A stretch of DNA of 20,584 nucleotides, taken from NCBI GenBank assembly GCA_937982665.1, contig CALJLD010000157.1:1-20584 (forward strand), written 5' to 3'. Source of the stretch: an uncultured Planctomycetales bacterium (GTDB taxonomy: Bacteria > Planctomycetota > Planctomycetia > Pirellulales > S012-138). Below, piece after piece: positions 1-7,416 of the stretch (the first letter of the stretch is position 1; the number at the start of each line of letters is the position of its first letter). The notes under the pieces are model-generated. The model saw nothing but the letters and a program-made list of their open reading frames with translations, was not told the origin of the DNA and did not search any database. Both the position numbers and the translations under genes were made by a program.

Positions 1-491
1 TGCACGATCAGTATCGCCGTGCGCCGGAGACCACAGCCCGAGATTATGTGGTGCTGGATGTGCCGGATTGGGTCAACGTGATTGCCGTGACCAAGGACGA
101 GCACGTTGTGTTTGTGCGGCAGTTCCGCCATGGCGTGCGCGAAGTGACGTTGGAGATTCCCGGCGGAATGGTTGATCCTGGCGAGCAACCTGGCGAAGCG
201 GCAATTCGCGAGCTGCGCGAGGAATGCGGTTATGCCGGGGCGAATGCGATTTGCCTTGGCTGGGTGCACCCGAATCCCGCCATTCAAAACAATCGCTGTC
301 ATACGTATCTGGTGCGCGATGCGGAGTTGGTTGGCGAACAACAGCCTGACCCTTACGAGCGGATTGAAGTGGTCACCCGCCCGATGTCGGACGTGCCGCG
401 GTTGATCGCCGCCGGCGAGATCTCGCATACGTTGGTGGTAACCGCGTTTTCGCAATTCGGCATCGCCGCGAAGGCGGAGTACAATCGATAG
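1..491 (+). CDS. NUDIX hydrolase, ADP-ribose pyrophosphatase type (5' truncated by window edge)
   Basis: The frame is open from base 3 to the TAG at 489-491, and the protein fold evidently begins before the window, so this is the C-terminal portion (about 162 residues). The NUDIX box is complete at about 165-233: it reads GMVDPGE, seven residues, then RELREECGY, which fits Gx5Ex7REUxEExGU and supplies the metal-binding glutamates. The preceding strand 'DVPDWVNVIA' and 'VRQFRHG' are typical of the ADP-ribose pyrophosphatase/NudF branch, which hydrolyses ADP-ribose-like nucleoside diphosphates to AMP and a sugar phosphate in the cytoplasm. A GTG at 48 is an internal valine, not a start, because homologous sequence continues upstream of it. 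Exact substrate is not determined by the motif. The next gene on the same strand starts within about 50-260 bp. Confidence 0.9.
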   Translation, partial: HDQYRRAPETTARDYVVLDVPDWVNVIAVTKDEHVVFVRQFRHGVREVTLEIPGGMVDPGEQPGEAAIRELREECGYAGANAICLGWVHPNPAIQNNRCHTYLVRDAELVGEQQPDPYERIEVVTRPMSDVPRLIAAGEISHTLVVTAFSQFGIAAKAEYNR

Positions 492-539
492 CGGTTGTTC
501 AACATGCCGTTGGCTTGATCGTGGTTCGTCCCATTGAAC

Positions 540-722
540 ATGTCATTGTTTGCCACAGCAAAGACAGAACTTGCCGGCAGTCCGCCGCTGCCAAAGCCGT
601 TGCGTGCGCGACAGCGGATTCCGCGAAGAGTTCTTGAGCGTCATGTGTTGGCGGTCGCGCTGGGCTGTTTCTACTTCTTTGTGTTTCTGCGGATTCAACG
701 AAACGAGTCGTTCTTGGCCTGA
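540..722 (+). CDS. Possible small membrane protein, 60 aa
   Basis: An ATG frame of 60 codons has a basic N-terminal half (RARQRIPRR around residues 23-31) followed by one hydrophobic segment (about 38-53, VLAVALGCFYFFVFLR), an arrangement typical of a single-span membrane protein. It ends 26 nt before the ATG of the next membrane protein on the same strand, so it could be the first gene of a 540-2255 unit. Against it: no Shine-Dalgarno sequence precedes the ATG, the frame is short, and an overlapping frame in the same stretch is also partly hydrophobic. I recognise no family. If not coding, the 257-bp gap 492-748 holds nothing else obvious. Confidence 0.35.
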   Translation: MSLFATAKTELAGSPPLPKPLRARQRIPRRVLERHVLAVALGCFYFFVFLRIQRNESFLA

Positions 723-748
723 CTCCGGTTAAGCGGAAGTTGGATGGA

Positions 749-1120
749 ATGGCTGGCTGGCCGTTTGTTACAACCGATGGTGATATGCGACTTGGCGGCG
801 AACTGCTGTTGATCAACGCAGCGATTGGTGGAATGCTTGCCGTTGCTGTTGGCTTGATGATCAATCGGCTCGGACGGCAACGCTGGCGAATCAATCTGCG
901 ACAGGCATTGCTCGTGCTCACATTGTGCGCCATACCGCTGGCCTATTTTTCCGCTCCGGGGCAAGCCGTTGGCGTGTACCGCCCGCCAGCCACGCTGCAT
1001 TTGACGGAGATCATCTTTCTTGGCATCGGACTGGTGTGCGCGTGTTGCACAGGTTGTGGTCTGCCAGGGTTGTTGCGGGAATATCGCCGCAGAATTCGGA
1101 TGATGAACCAAGAGGGGTGA
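749..1120 (+). CDS. Small membrane protein, three predicted spans
   Basis: The 123-residue frame has three hydrophobic stretches: about 18-38 (LLLINAAIGGMLAVAVGLMI), 48-67 (LRQALLVLTLCAIPLAYF) and 83-108 (LTEIIFLGIGLVCACCTGCG). The middle one, preceded by 'RINLRQ', is the kind of segment common in planctomycete inner-membrane proteins. The ATG at 749 is preferred to the TTG at 740 because GGAAG (735-739) lies nine bases before it. The TGA at 1118-1120 is one base before the ATG of the following secreted protein, so the two are almost certainly co-transcribed and translationally coupled. The cysteines in the third span (CACCTGC) are unusual for a membrane helix. No function is recognisable. 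Confidence 0.7.
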   Translation: MAGWPFVTTDGDMRLGGELLLINAAIGGMLAVAVGLMINRLGRQRWRINLRQALLVLTLCAIPLAYFSAPGQAVGVYRPPATLHLTEIIFLGIGLVCACCTGCGLPGLLREYRRRIRMMNQEG

Positions 1121-1121
1121 T

Positions 1122-2255
1122 ATGCCGGACAACAGAAATCGAGCATGGCTCCAGCAGGCGGCAATCGTCGGTTGCGTTCTTGTTTGTCTTGCCAGTTCTG
1201 CGTTCGCGCAGGATGCGCCGACGCCTTCGCAAGCAATCGAGCGCGGCGTGGCGTTTCTCGCTCAGGAAGTGCCTGCCTGGGCGGCGGATCACAATTGCTA
1301 TTCTTGCCATAACAACAGCAACGCGGCGCAAGCGCTATATCGCGCGAAAGCCTTGGGCCATGAAGTTGCGCCGCACGCGACCGCCGACACGACGGACTGG
1401 CTGCTGCATCCTGGTCGCTGGAAAGACAACGGAGGCGATCCGGCATTCGCCGATGAAACGCTGGCCAACATTCAATTCGCCGCGGCACTGGTCACAGCCG
1501 TTGAAAGCGATGTGTTCGCCGATGCGGATTGCGAATCCCAACAACAAGTTGATCAGCCGGTGCAGGACAAGTCAGCCATGGCCGCAGTCCAAGAAGCTGC
1601 TGCGCTGATCGCCGCGGATCAGCAAGCAGACGGCTTCTGGCGAATTGGCGGTGAGACCCAAATCGGCACACCGGCCACTTTGGGCAACACGCTGGCCACG
1701 CGGGAAGCGTTGCGGACTTTGCGCATGGCGGAAATGGATCAGTTCGCTGCGCCAATCACCAAGGCGGAAGCGTGGCTTTTTGAGCAACGACCGCAAACCG
1801 TGTTTGACGCTGCCGCGCAACTTCTGGCATTGGCGGATGCAAGAGCCAGCGGGGCTCGCAAAGAAGGCGATTCCAATTCGCAAGACAGTGTTACACAACA
1901 TCAGATGGATGCACGAAAGGCCGCCATTGCCGCGGCCGCGAACCGTGCGCTGGATGTCGTCGGTCGAGGCCAGCCCCCCGATGGCGGACTTGGGCCGTAT
2001 CTCGTATCGCCGCCTGAACCGTTCGACACGGCGATTGTCATCCTGGCGTTGTCACGCTGGGGCGAAGACGAAGATCGCGTGCGAATTCTCAAAGCGCGGG
2101 ATTTTCTGTTGGCCGAACAATACGCCGAAGGAGACTGGCCGGAAACCACACGCCCTGAAGGCAATGAAAGTTATGCCCAACGGCTTTCGACGACCGGTTG
2201 GGCCGTGTTGGCATTGCTGGAGGTTGAACAGGTTCAGTCAGCGAAGGGCGATTAG
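1122..2255 (+). CDS. Secreted protein with one CxxCH motif and squalene-cyclase-like toroid repeats
   Basis: The 377-residue product has a signal peptide with a hydrophobic core at about 13-27 and a likely AFA|QD cleavage after residue 29, so it acts outside the cytoplasm. Directly after the first helix of the mature protein is CYSCH (residues 59-63), the attachment motif for haem c. The rest is rich in alternating helices with motifs such as 'QQADGFWRIGG' and 'STTGWAVLALL', which recall the alpha/alpha-barrel repeats of the prenyltransferase/squalene oxidase family; the catalytic Asp motif of true cyclases is not evident. A strong Shine-Dalgarno sequence (GAGGGG, 1111-1116) precedes the ATG, and the gene follows the membrane protein at 749-1120 by one base. 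A redox or electron-transfer role is an inference from the haem motif alone. The end lies 29 bp from a convergent Rieske gene. Confidence 0.85.
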   Translation: MPDNRNRAWLQQAAIVGCVLVCLASSAFAQDAPTPSQAIERGVAFLAQEVPAWAADHNCYSCHNNSNAAQALYRAKALGHEVAPHATADTTDWLLHPGRWKDNGGDPAFADETLANIQFAAALVTAVESDVFADADCESQQQVDQPVQDKSAMAAVQEAAALIAADQQADGFWRIGGETQIGTPATLGNTLATREALRTLRMAEMDQFAAPITKAEAWLFEQRPQTVFDAAAQLLALADARASGARKEGDSNSQDSVTQHQMDARKAAIAAAANRALDVVGRGQPPDGGLGPYLVSPPEPFDTAIVILALSRWGEDEDRVRILKARDFLLAEQYAEGDWPETTRPEGNESYAQRLSTTGWAVLALLEVEQVQSAKGD

Positions 2256-2284
2256 TTGCGTGCGAGTTCTCGCGGTTCGCCCGC

Positions 2285-2602
2285 TCAGGTTCGTTCGCGC
2301 ACCTGAATCTCATCGCCTTGCACGTTAACTTCGTAGCATGTTGTGCCGGGGCCTTTGGGATTGTCCCGCCAGGTTCCGTCACAAATGTCATATCGCCAGG
2401 CATGCCAGGGACAAGTGACCACCGTTCCTTCGACCGTCCCTTCCGCCAGCGACGCGCCCATGTGAGGGCAAAAGTCGTCAATGGCAAAGTACTCGCCACC
2501 GGGACGATGAAAGACGGCGACGATCTTCTCACCGACAGGGAATGCCTTGGCTTCGCCTTCGGGAATCTCGCCAACTCGGGCGATAGTGGTAAACTCAGAC
2601 AT
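2285..2602 (-). CDS. Rieske [2Fe-2S] ferredoxin
   Basis: The 105-residue soluble protein carries a complete Rieske cluster site: CPHMG (C45, H47) and CPWHAW (C64, H67), each pair contributing one Cys and one His ligand to a 2Fe-2S centre. Length and the absence of any membrane anchor or signal peptide match the small ferredoxin components of ring-hydroxylating dioxygenase systems and NirD-like proteins, rather than the membrane Rieske subunit of the bc1 complex. No oxygenase or reductase gene is adjacent, so its partner is unknown; the nearest gene on the same strand, upstream, is the membrane-anchored protein at 3227-3955. The ATG at 2602 has no clear Shine-Dalgarno sequence. The gene converges on the secreted CxxCH protein. 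Confidence 0.92.
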   Translation of the reverse strand: MSEFTTIARVGEIPEGEAKAFPVGEKIVAVFHRPGGEYFAIDDFCPHMGASLAEGTVEGTVVTCPWHAWRYDICDGTWRDNPKGPGTTCYEVNVQGDEIQVRERT

Positions 2603-2772
2603 AAACGTGCGGGAGACTTTGGGTTAGTTCGCTTCAGCTGGCGCGGTGCTGGTCAACAGTGCAGCCTTGACGGTGCGGCTTTGTGTGAAAGTCGAAACTC
2701 GCATCATAGCGTGCAAGTTGCCATGGCCACAGGTGACACGCCACACGACTTGCTGCCCGATTGAGATTCGCG

Positions 2773-3243
2773 ATGCGATTTGTTTTGCTTCATCACGAAA
2801 TGCCAGAGGACGCCGACCGCGGCAGCCACTGGGATTTGATGATTGAAGATCCCGAGAGAGCCGGGGGGCATGATGAGAATGAGCACCGGTTGTGGACCTG
2901 GAGTCTGGAAGAACTACCGACACAGATAGAACGACTTCTCGCAGAGAACGCCGCGGATTCAGCGCTGGACAAGCCAGCCGTGGCACCCGATGCGGAGCCC
3001 GTCGTTTGCGTTCGACTTGATGATCACCGTGCAACGTATTTGACGTACCAGGGTGAAGTCTCTGGCGGTCGGGGGCGCGTGACGCGCATCGACGGCGGTG
3101 ATTGCCGCGCGATTGCGTCGACAACGAGCGCGGGCGGTTCGCAAGCAAAGCTGGTTGTGGAACTTCGCGGGCAAAAGCTTCTTGGAAGAATCGCGCTTGA
3201 GCACCAGGCGGACAATCGCTGGTTACTCAGTTGGAGCGAATAA
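2773..3243 (+). CDS. Stand-alone LigD 3'-phosphoesterase-like domain protein
   Basis: The N-terminus (MRFVLLHHEM, then GSHWDLMIED at about residues 18-27) and the following 'LWTWSLEELP' fit the DNA polymerase/ligase D N-terminal (3'-phosphoesterase) domain family, which in LigD trims 3'-phosphate and ribonucleotide ends during non-homologous end joining. Here the domain is alone: 156 residues, no ligase or primase attached, and no Ku gene in view. In LigD the signature is HxDxRxE; here it is HWDLMIE, so the arginine is replaced by methionine, and activity is uncertain. ATG 2773 is chosen over TTG 2761 because the family begins at this point. The 3' end overlaps the convergent gene 3227-3955 by 17 bp. 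Confidence 0.65.
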   Translation: MRFVLLHHEMPEDADRGSHWDLMIEDPERAGGHDENEHRLWTWSLEELPTQIERLLAENAADSALDKPAVAPDAEPVVCVRLDDHRATYLTYQGEVSGGRGRVTRIDGGDCRAIASTTSAGGSQAKLVVELRGQKLLGRIALEHQADNRWLLSWSE

Positions 3244-3955
3244 GCTCCGACGGCGCGAAGGCCGCATTCAGCCGGGCGCGGCTCGGCTCGTTGGTCGTGC
3301 CGGCGACGTAGACCTCGCCTTCACGGAGTTCCAGAACTTTGACGGCGACTTTCATGTCTTCCGCGCTCTTGGGCGGCGCGATTGTAATCATGGCGACGGG
3401 GTCATTTTCAATCGTCCGCCATTCCACTTTGAGCTTCAGCCGCTGGGCGCCTTCGGCGACGCCCTTGAGAACTTTGTTCAGCGGAAGCGGTAGCGCGCCG
3501 GCTTTCGCATTGCGGATTCGCAAGGCAATGACATTCTCTTCCGCCAGATACATGTCCATATCCAGCGAGAAGATTGTCGAAACGCGCTTGGATTCGTACT
3601 TGCAGCCAAGCTTCAAACCTTTTTCGTCGATATAGACGCGCGGTTCAAAAACGTAATCGGGAAGCAGGTCGGGATGGTTCGCCTGCATGTCCACGGCCAT
3701 CCAACCGTTGATTTGTTCCGTTGTGAAGATGGCTTCCCAGTCGCCTTCTTTCTGAACGTCGTTGTAGAGTTCGATCGCCTGATGAAGCATTTCGTCGCTG
3801 GCGACTTCTTGCACTTCGCGATCAACGGCCAACGCCTGACGGTAGAACTCGGGCGCCGTCTGGCTGGCGTCATAGGCGTAATAGCCAATGGCGCCGCAGA
3901 GGATCAACACTCCGCAGGCAATCACTGCCGGCCGTCGTCGAGGCGGACTTCGCAT
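3227..3955 (-). CDS. Membrane-anchored protein of unknown function
   Basis: The 242-residue product begins with a basic stretch (RSPPRRRP) followed by one hydrophobic segment at about residues 10-27, giving a signal anchor with the remainder outside the cytoplasm. The ectodomain includes 'FTTEQINGWMAVD' and 'NAKAGALPLPLNKVLK', an overall pattern resembling the YpmS/DUF2140 type of anchored protein, but the match is by eye and weak. ATG 3955 is preferred to TTG 3970 because AGGGA sits seven bases before it. The last 17 bp overlap the convergent LigD-like gene, so the two mRNAs would be complementary at their 3' ends. No motif indicates catalysis. Confidence 0.75.
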   Translation of the reverse strand: MRSPPRRRPAVIACGVLILCGAIGYYAYDASQTAPEFYRQALAVDREVQEVASDEMLHQAIELYNDVQKEGDWEAIFTTEQINGWMAVDMQANHPDLLPDYVFEPRVYIDEKGLKLGCKYESKRVSTIFSLDMDMYLAEENVIALRIRNAKAGALPLPLNKVLKGVAEGAQRLKLKVEWRTIENDPVAMITIAPPKSAEDMKVAVKVLELREGEVYVAGTTNEPSRARLNAAFAPSELIRSN

Positions 3956-4298
3956 CGCGGCGTCCCTCAATTGGACGAAAGTTGGGAGCGCAAAAAGAAG
4001 CGCTTTTGAATCCCGCCGCTAACTCCTGGCTGTTTTGCTCATCCTTGAAGCCACTTAATAAAGCCGAGGAATGTTAGGCGGATGCGGGAAACGGGGTCAA
4101 CATGAGTTGATTTTGGCCAGCCGAGAAGCGATCGGTCTCGGCAGGTCGGTGGGGAAATGACCAACAATCGCGGCTAAATGCGCGCATCGCTAGCACAACA
4201 ACTATACGTTACTCAACCAGAATTGGTTGTGGTGCGTGTCTGGTTACACAATTGGTGCGGAGCGTCAGTGCAGAGCATTGGATCGCAGCGGAAACGCC
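3956..4298. other. Intergenic region with an imperfect hairpin
   Basis: This 343-bp stretch lies between two genes on the minus strand. No convincing coding frame, tRNA or promoter pair was found. It contains an inverted repeat at 4115-4147 (arms about 4115-4126 and 4136-4147, eleven pairs with one A-A mismatch and one G-T pair, nine-base loop). Neither strand has a T-run after it, so it is not an intrinsic terminator. A smaller six-base-pair hairpin is at 4214-4229. The promoter of the gene ending at 3227 should lie here but cannot be pinned down. Confidence 0.5.
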
Positions 4299-5549
4299 TT
4301 ACAGCGGCACTTCGCTCGCTTGCAGTTGCACATCGGCGAATTGGGCCGAGTGCAACAGGATCGTGGATTCGCTGCGGCCGGCCAATCGCTGGATGTCGCC
4401 AGCCTCGTCAACATGCACGAAGTGCAAATCCTGACATTGGTCCTCGTCCAAGTTGGACACCAGATAGACGCGAGTTCGTTCCAGAACATGCGCCAAGCCG
4501 ATCGCCGCGACAACGTCCGCGCTGGTTTCCGTCTGCAACGGAGCGAGAACTTCGCCGGGGGATTCAACTTGCGTCAGCCGACCAACCGCTCTGCCAGGCG
4601 GCGATTGCAGTTCGGTCAGCAGGACGATTGAACCGTCATCGTCAACCAGCCGCGCGGCCGCATTTGCAGCGGTGGCGACTTCCAGCCACGATGTGAGTTG
4701 GGCGTCGACTGCCGCAACAACCAGTTCGGCCGGCTCCGCAAGACGGTAACGCCAGGCTTCTTCAAATGCGGTTTGCGCCGCGGCCGCAACGGCATCATGC
4801 TTCCCGGCAATCAACTGCAGGACCTCACCGTTTACGCCAGGCACGGCTTGCAGCGTGAAATTCGCACCCAAGTTCCAGGCAGCTTCTTCCGACTTCTTGT
4901 GAGTCCAGCGAGTGGACTGCGGTTTGGATTGGCCTGCATGGAACGTGCGGAACCGCCGCATGGTTGCGGAATCGCCAAATGTATGGCACAGCAAACCGGT
5001 CGCGCCGCAATAGCCCAAGGCGGCATTCCCGCGCGTGACCGAGACCAGCAGCACAACATCGGCATCGGCCAGATAGCGGTTGACCATCAGGGGGTCGCCT
5101 TCTTCCGTGGCTGCGACGTAAGCCAATTCCGCGCGATTCTCTGGCTGATGAATCACGATGTTCACATCCGCAGCCAAAGCGCTTTCCGATTGCCAGCTTT
5201 CGCGAACCGAAACGCCATCGTCCGGCAACCCTTCATAAGCCGCGAATAAAACCGTGATGTCGCCAGCCGAAACTCCATTGGCTTTGGTTGTCTCAATGAT
5301 GGCGTCAAGAATGCTTCGCGTTTGCGGAAGCTGGGCGTCCACGGCAATCACCACGCGATCACCGGGATAGACCGTTTGCGACCAGGGCGGGTGCTCGCGC
5401 GCGTCCTGCAGCGCAAGCTTGGTGGCTGCGCCGACATCGGCCAGTGGCTCAGCCCTGGGGATGCAGTCCGCCACAAGCGAGTCGGAGTCGAGTTCAAGCC
5501 GCAGGATCTGATCCGCGCCAAAGTGCAGGTTGGACGTGTGCTGAGACAT
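4299..5549 (-). CDS. LarA-fold (DUF2088) protein lacking the lactate racemase catalytic residues
   Basis: The 416-residue protein has the N-terminal DUF2088 layout of the nickel-pincer lactate racemase LarA, including the 'VNRYLADADVVLLV' strand-helix (about 156-169) that matches LarA's 'VNRLVMEADLVI'. However, the positions expected to hold catalysis differ: the SDxTR loop reads VDAQLPQ (70-76), the GxH position reads AAYEG (103-107), and the H...GGRK region that binds the cofactor reads RGNAALGYCGATG (173-185). The lysine that attaches the nickel pincer cofactor and its histidines are therefore absent. It is probably not a racemase. ATG 5549 is favoured over GTG 5564; neither has a clear Shine-Dalgarno sequence. 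It starts 37 bp after the glnS stop codon and is likely co-transcribed with it. Confidence 0.8.
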   Translation of the reverse strand: MSQHTSNLHFGADQILRLELDSDSLVADCIPRAEPLADVGAATKLALQDAREHPPWSQTVYPGDRVVIAVDAQLPQTRSILDAIIETTKANGVSAGDITVLFAAYEGLPDDGVSVRESWQSESALAADVNIVIHQPENRAELAYVAATEEGDPLMVNRYLADADVVLLVSVTRGNAALGYCGATGLLCHTFGDSATMRRFRTFHAGQSKPQSTRWTHKKSEEAAWNLGANFTLQAVPGVNGEVLQLIAGKHDAVAAAAQTAFEEAWRYRLAEPAELVVAAVDAQLTSWLEVATAANAAARLVDDDGSIVLLTELQSPPGRAVGRLTQVESPGEVLAPLQTETSADVVAAIGLAHVLERTRVYLVSNLDEDQCQDLHFVHVDEAGDIQRLAGRSESTILLHSAQFADVQLQASEVPL

Positions 5550-5586
5550 AGACGAAGAATTCACGAGAAAGCATGACTGACTATGC

Positions 5587-7416
5587 TCATGTTATCTCAT
5601 GAAGTTCCCACGTGGCAGCCTTGTCATTGTGCGAAGGCATCTTTGCCCCGCGATTGACGCTAACTGTGTCCGCGGTGTCACCGGACACTTTCCAGACGCC
5701 GGTCTCAGGGCACTTCTCGCCAGTCCGGGCTTTTGTCCCCAGCGGCACGCGGGGCTGTTTTTTCTTGGTCTCGTAGCTGTCCCGCAACGCCACGGTTCGG
5801 TTGAAGACGAGGTTGTCGTCTGTGGAATCGGGATCGACCGTGAAGTAGCCCAACCGCTCAAACTGGAAGCGTTCGCCTGCCGCGGCTCCGGCCAATGCCG
5901 GCTCCAATTGCGCGTCGGAAACCACTTCCAGTGAGTTGGGGTTGAGGTTGTCCCGCCAGTCCCCGCCTTCAGGCACGTCGCCGGGATCGGCTGTTTTGAA
6001 CAGCAAATCGTACAGGCGAACTTCCGACTTGAGCGCATGTTGCGCACTGACCCAGTGAATGGTGGCTTTGACTTTGCGGCCATCAGGAGCGTTGCCTCCG
6101 CGCGTTTCCGGGTCATACGTGCAGCGCAACTCCGTGATCTCGCCGGCATCATTCTTGACGACGCTTTCGCACTTGATGAAATACGCGTAGCGCAACCGAA
6201 CCTCGCGCCCTGGCGCTAGGCGGAAGAACTTCTTGGGCGGCTCTTCCATGAAGTCATCGCGCTCAATGTACAACTCGCGACTGAAGGGCACTTTCCGCAT
6301 CCCGGCCGATTCGTCCTCCGGATTGTTGACGGCTTCCAGCTCTTCGGTCTCACCTTCGCGGTAGTTCTCAATCACAACCTTGAGCGGACGGAGCACGCCC
6401 ATCACACGATTGGCGCGCTTGTTCAGGTCTTCTCGAATCGCTTGTTCCAGCACCGGGAATTCAATCGTGCTGTTGAACTTGGCCACGCCAATCCGCTCAC
6501 AGAAGTTGCGAATGGACTCCGGCGTGTAGCCGCGACGCCGCAGCCCTGAGATGGTGGGCATCCGCGGATCATCCCAGCCGCGGACATGGTTCTCTTTTAC
6601 CAATGCCAGCAACCGCCGCTTGGACATCATGGTGTAATTCAGATTGAGTCGGGCGAACTCGATCTGGCGCGGATGATGGATGCCTAACTCTCTGCAGTAC
6701 CAGTCATACAGCGGGCGGTGGTTCTCAAACTCCAGCGTGCAGATGGAGTGCGTGATCGCTTCAATGGAATCCGACTGGCCGTGGGTGAAGTCATAGGTGG
6801 GATAGATACACCAGGCGTCGCCAGTGCGATGATGCGTGGCATGCAGAATTCGGTACATGACCGGATCACGCATGTTGAGGTTGGGCGAGGCCATATCGAT
6901 CTTCGCCCTGAGCGAATGAGCGCCATCGGGAAATTCGCCAGCCCGCATCCGCGAGAAGAGATCCAGGTTCTCATCGACGGCGCGGTCGCGATTTGGGCTG
7001 TTTCGCCCCGGCTCTTTGAGCGTTCCGCGGTACTCGCGCATCTCTTCCGGCGAGAGATCGCAAACAAAGGCTTTCCCGGCTTTGATCAGCTTGACCGCGT
7101 ATTCGTACAGCGTCTCAAAGTAGTCCGAAGCAAAGTACAGCCGGTCTTCCCAGTCAAAGCCCAACCAGCGAACGTCGTTCTGGATGGAATCCACGTACTC
7201 CGTCTCTTCCTTGGTTGGGTTGGTGTCGTCAAACCGCAGGTTACACTTGCCACCAAACTTCTCGGCCAGCCCAAAGTTCAGGCAGATGCTCTTGGCATGA
7301 CCGATGTGGAGATAGCCGTTGGGCTCCGGCGGAAACCGTGTATGGATAGGCGGCGTGAAGCGGCCAGCAGCGAAGTCCTCTTCGACGGCGGTCTCGATGA
7401 AGTTGGAAGATTTCAT
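5587..7416 (-). CDS. glnS: Glutamine--tRNA ligase with an extra C-terminal module
   Basis: Glutaminyl-tRNA synthetase is a cytoplasmic class Ic enzyme that joins glutamine to tRNA-Gln with ATP. The class I signatures are HIGH at residues 37-40 (PNGYLHIGH) and MMSKR at 263-267 (the KMSKS equivalent, as in E. coli VMSKR). The catalytic core and the two anticodon-binding beta-barrels run to about residue 550, where 'VFNRTVALRD' (537-546) matches the very end of the E. coli protein. About 55-60 further residues follow, including KCPETGVWK and ending in AATWEL, which look like a small separate beta-rich module. Instead of a Shine-Dalgarno sequence, a pyrimidine-rich tract runs directly up to the ATG. 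Upstream lies the zinc-ribbon-like gene; downstream, 37 bp away, the LarA-fold gene. Confidence 0.98.
   Translation of the reverse strand: MKSSNFIETAVEEDFAAGRFTPPIHTRFPPEPNGYLHIGHAKSICLNFGLAEKFGGKCNLRFDDTNPTKEETEYVDSIQNDVRWLGFDWEDRLYFASDYFETLYEYAVKLIKAGKAFVCDLSPEEMREYRGTLKEPGRNSPNRDRAVDENLDLFSRMRAGEFPDGAHSLRAKIDMASPNLNMRDPVMYRILHATHHRTGDAWCIYPTYDFTHGQSDSIEAITHSICTLEFENHRPLYDWYCRELGIHHPRQIEFARLNLNYTMMSKRRLLALVKENHVRGWDDPRMPTISGLRRRGYTPESIRNFCERIGVAKFNSTIEFPVLEQAIREDLNKRANRVMGVLRPLKVVIENYREGETEELEAVNNPEDESAGMRKVPFSRELYIERDDFMEEPPKKFFRLAPGREVRLRYAYFIKCESVVKNDAGEITELRCTYDPETRGGNAPDGRKVKATIHWVSAQHALKSEVRLYDLLFKTADPGDVPEGGDWRDNLNPNSLEVVSDAQLEPALAGAAAGERFQFERLGYFTVDPDSTDDNLVFNRTVALRDSYETKKKQPRVPLGTKARTGEKCPETGVWKVSGDTADTVSVNRGAKMPSHNDKAATWELHEIT

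Noticed and set aside
496..540. Perfect seven-base inverted repeat TGTTCAA/TTGAACA with a 31-base spacer after the NUDIX gene
   Set aside because: Spacer too long for a stable hairpin, no T-run and no known operator pattern; could be chance.
943..1488. Antisense frame of 181 codons opposite the secreted CxxCH protein
   Set aside because: Arg/Pro/Cys-rich, no start context, and opposite a gene with a clear signal peptide and Shine-Dalgarno sequence.
2624..2772. Minus-strand frame ending 21 bp before the Rieske start, with a protein-like last 40 codons
   Set aside because: No convincing start or Shine-Dalgarno sequence, and the upstream part is a shadow of the LigD-like gene; a very short peptide cannot be excluded but is unsupported.
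3988..4006. Small hairpin AGCGC/GCGCT followed by TTTG on the plus strand
   Set aside because: Five base pairs and more than 700 bp beyond the end of the nearest plus-strand gene.
4115..4147. Hairpin downstream of the LarA-fold gene considered as a terminator
   Set aside because: On the minus strand the stem is followed by AAAATC, not a T-run, and on the plus strand by purines.
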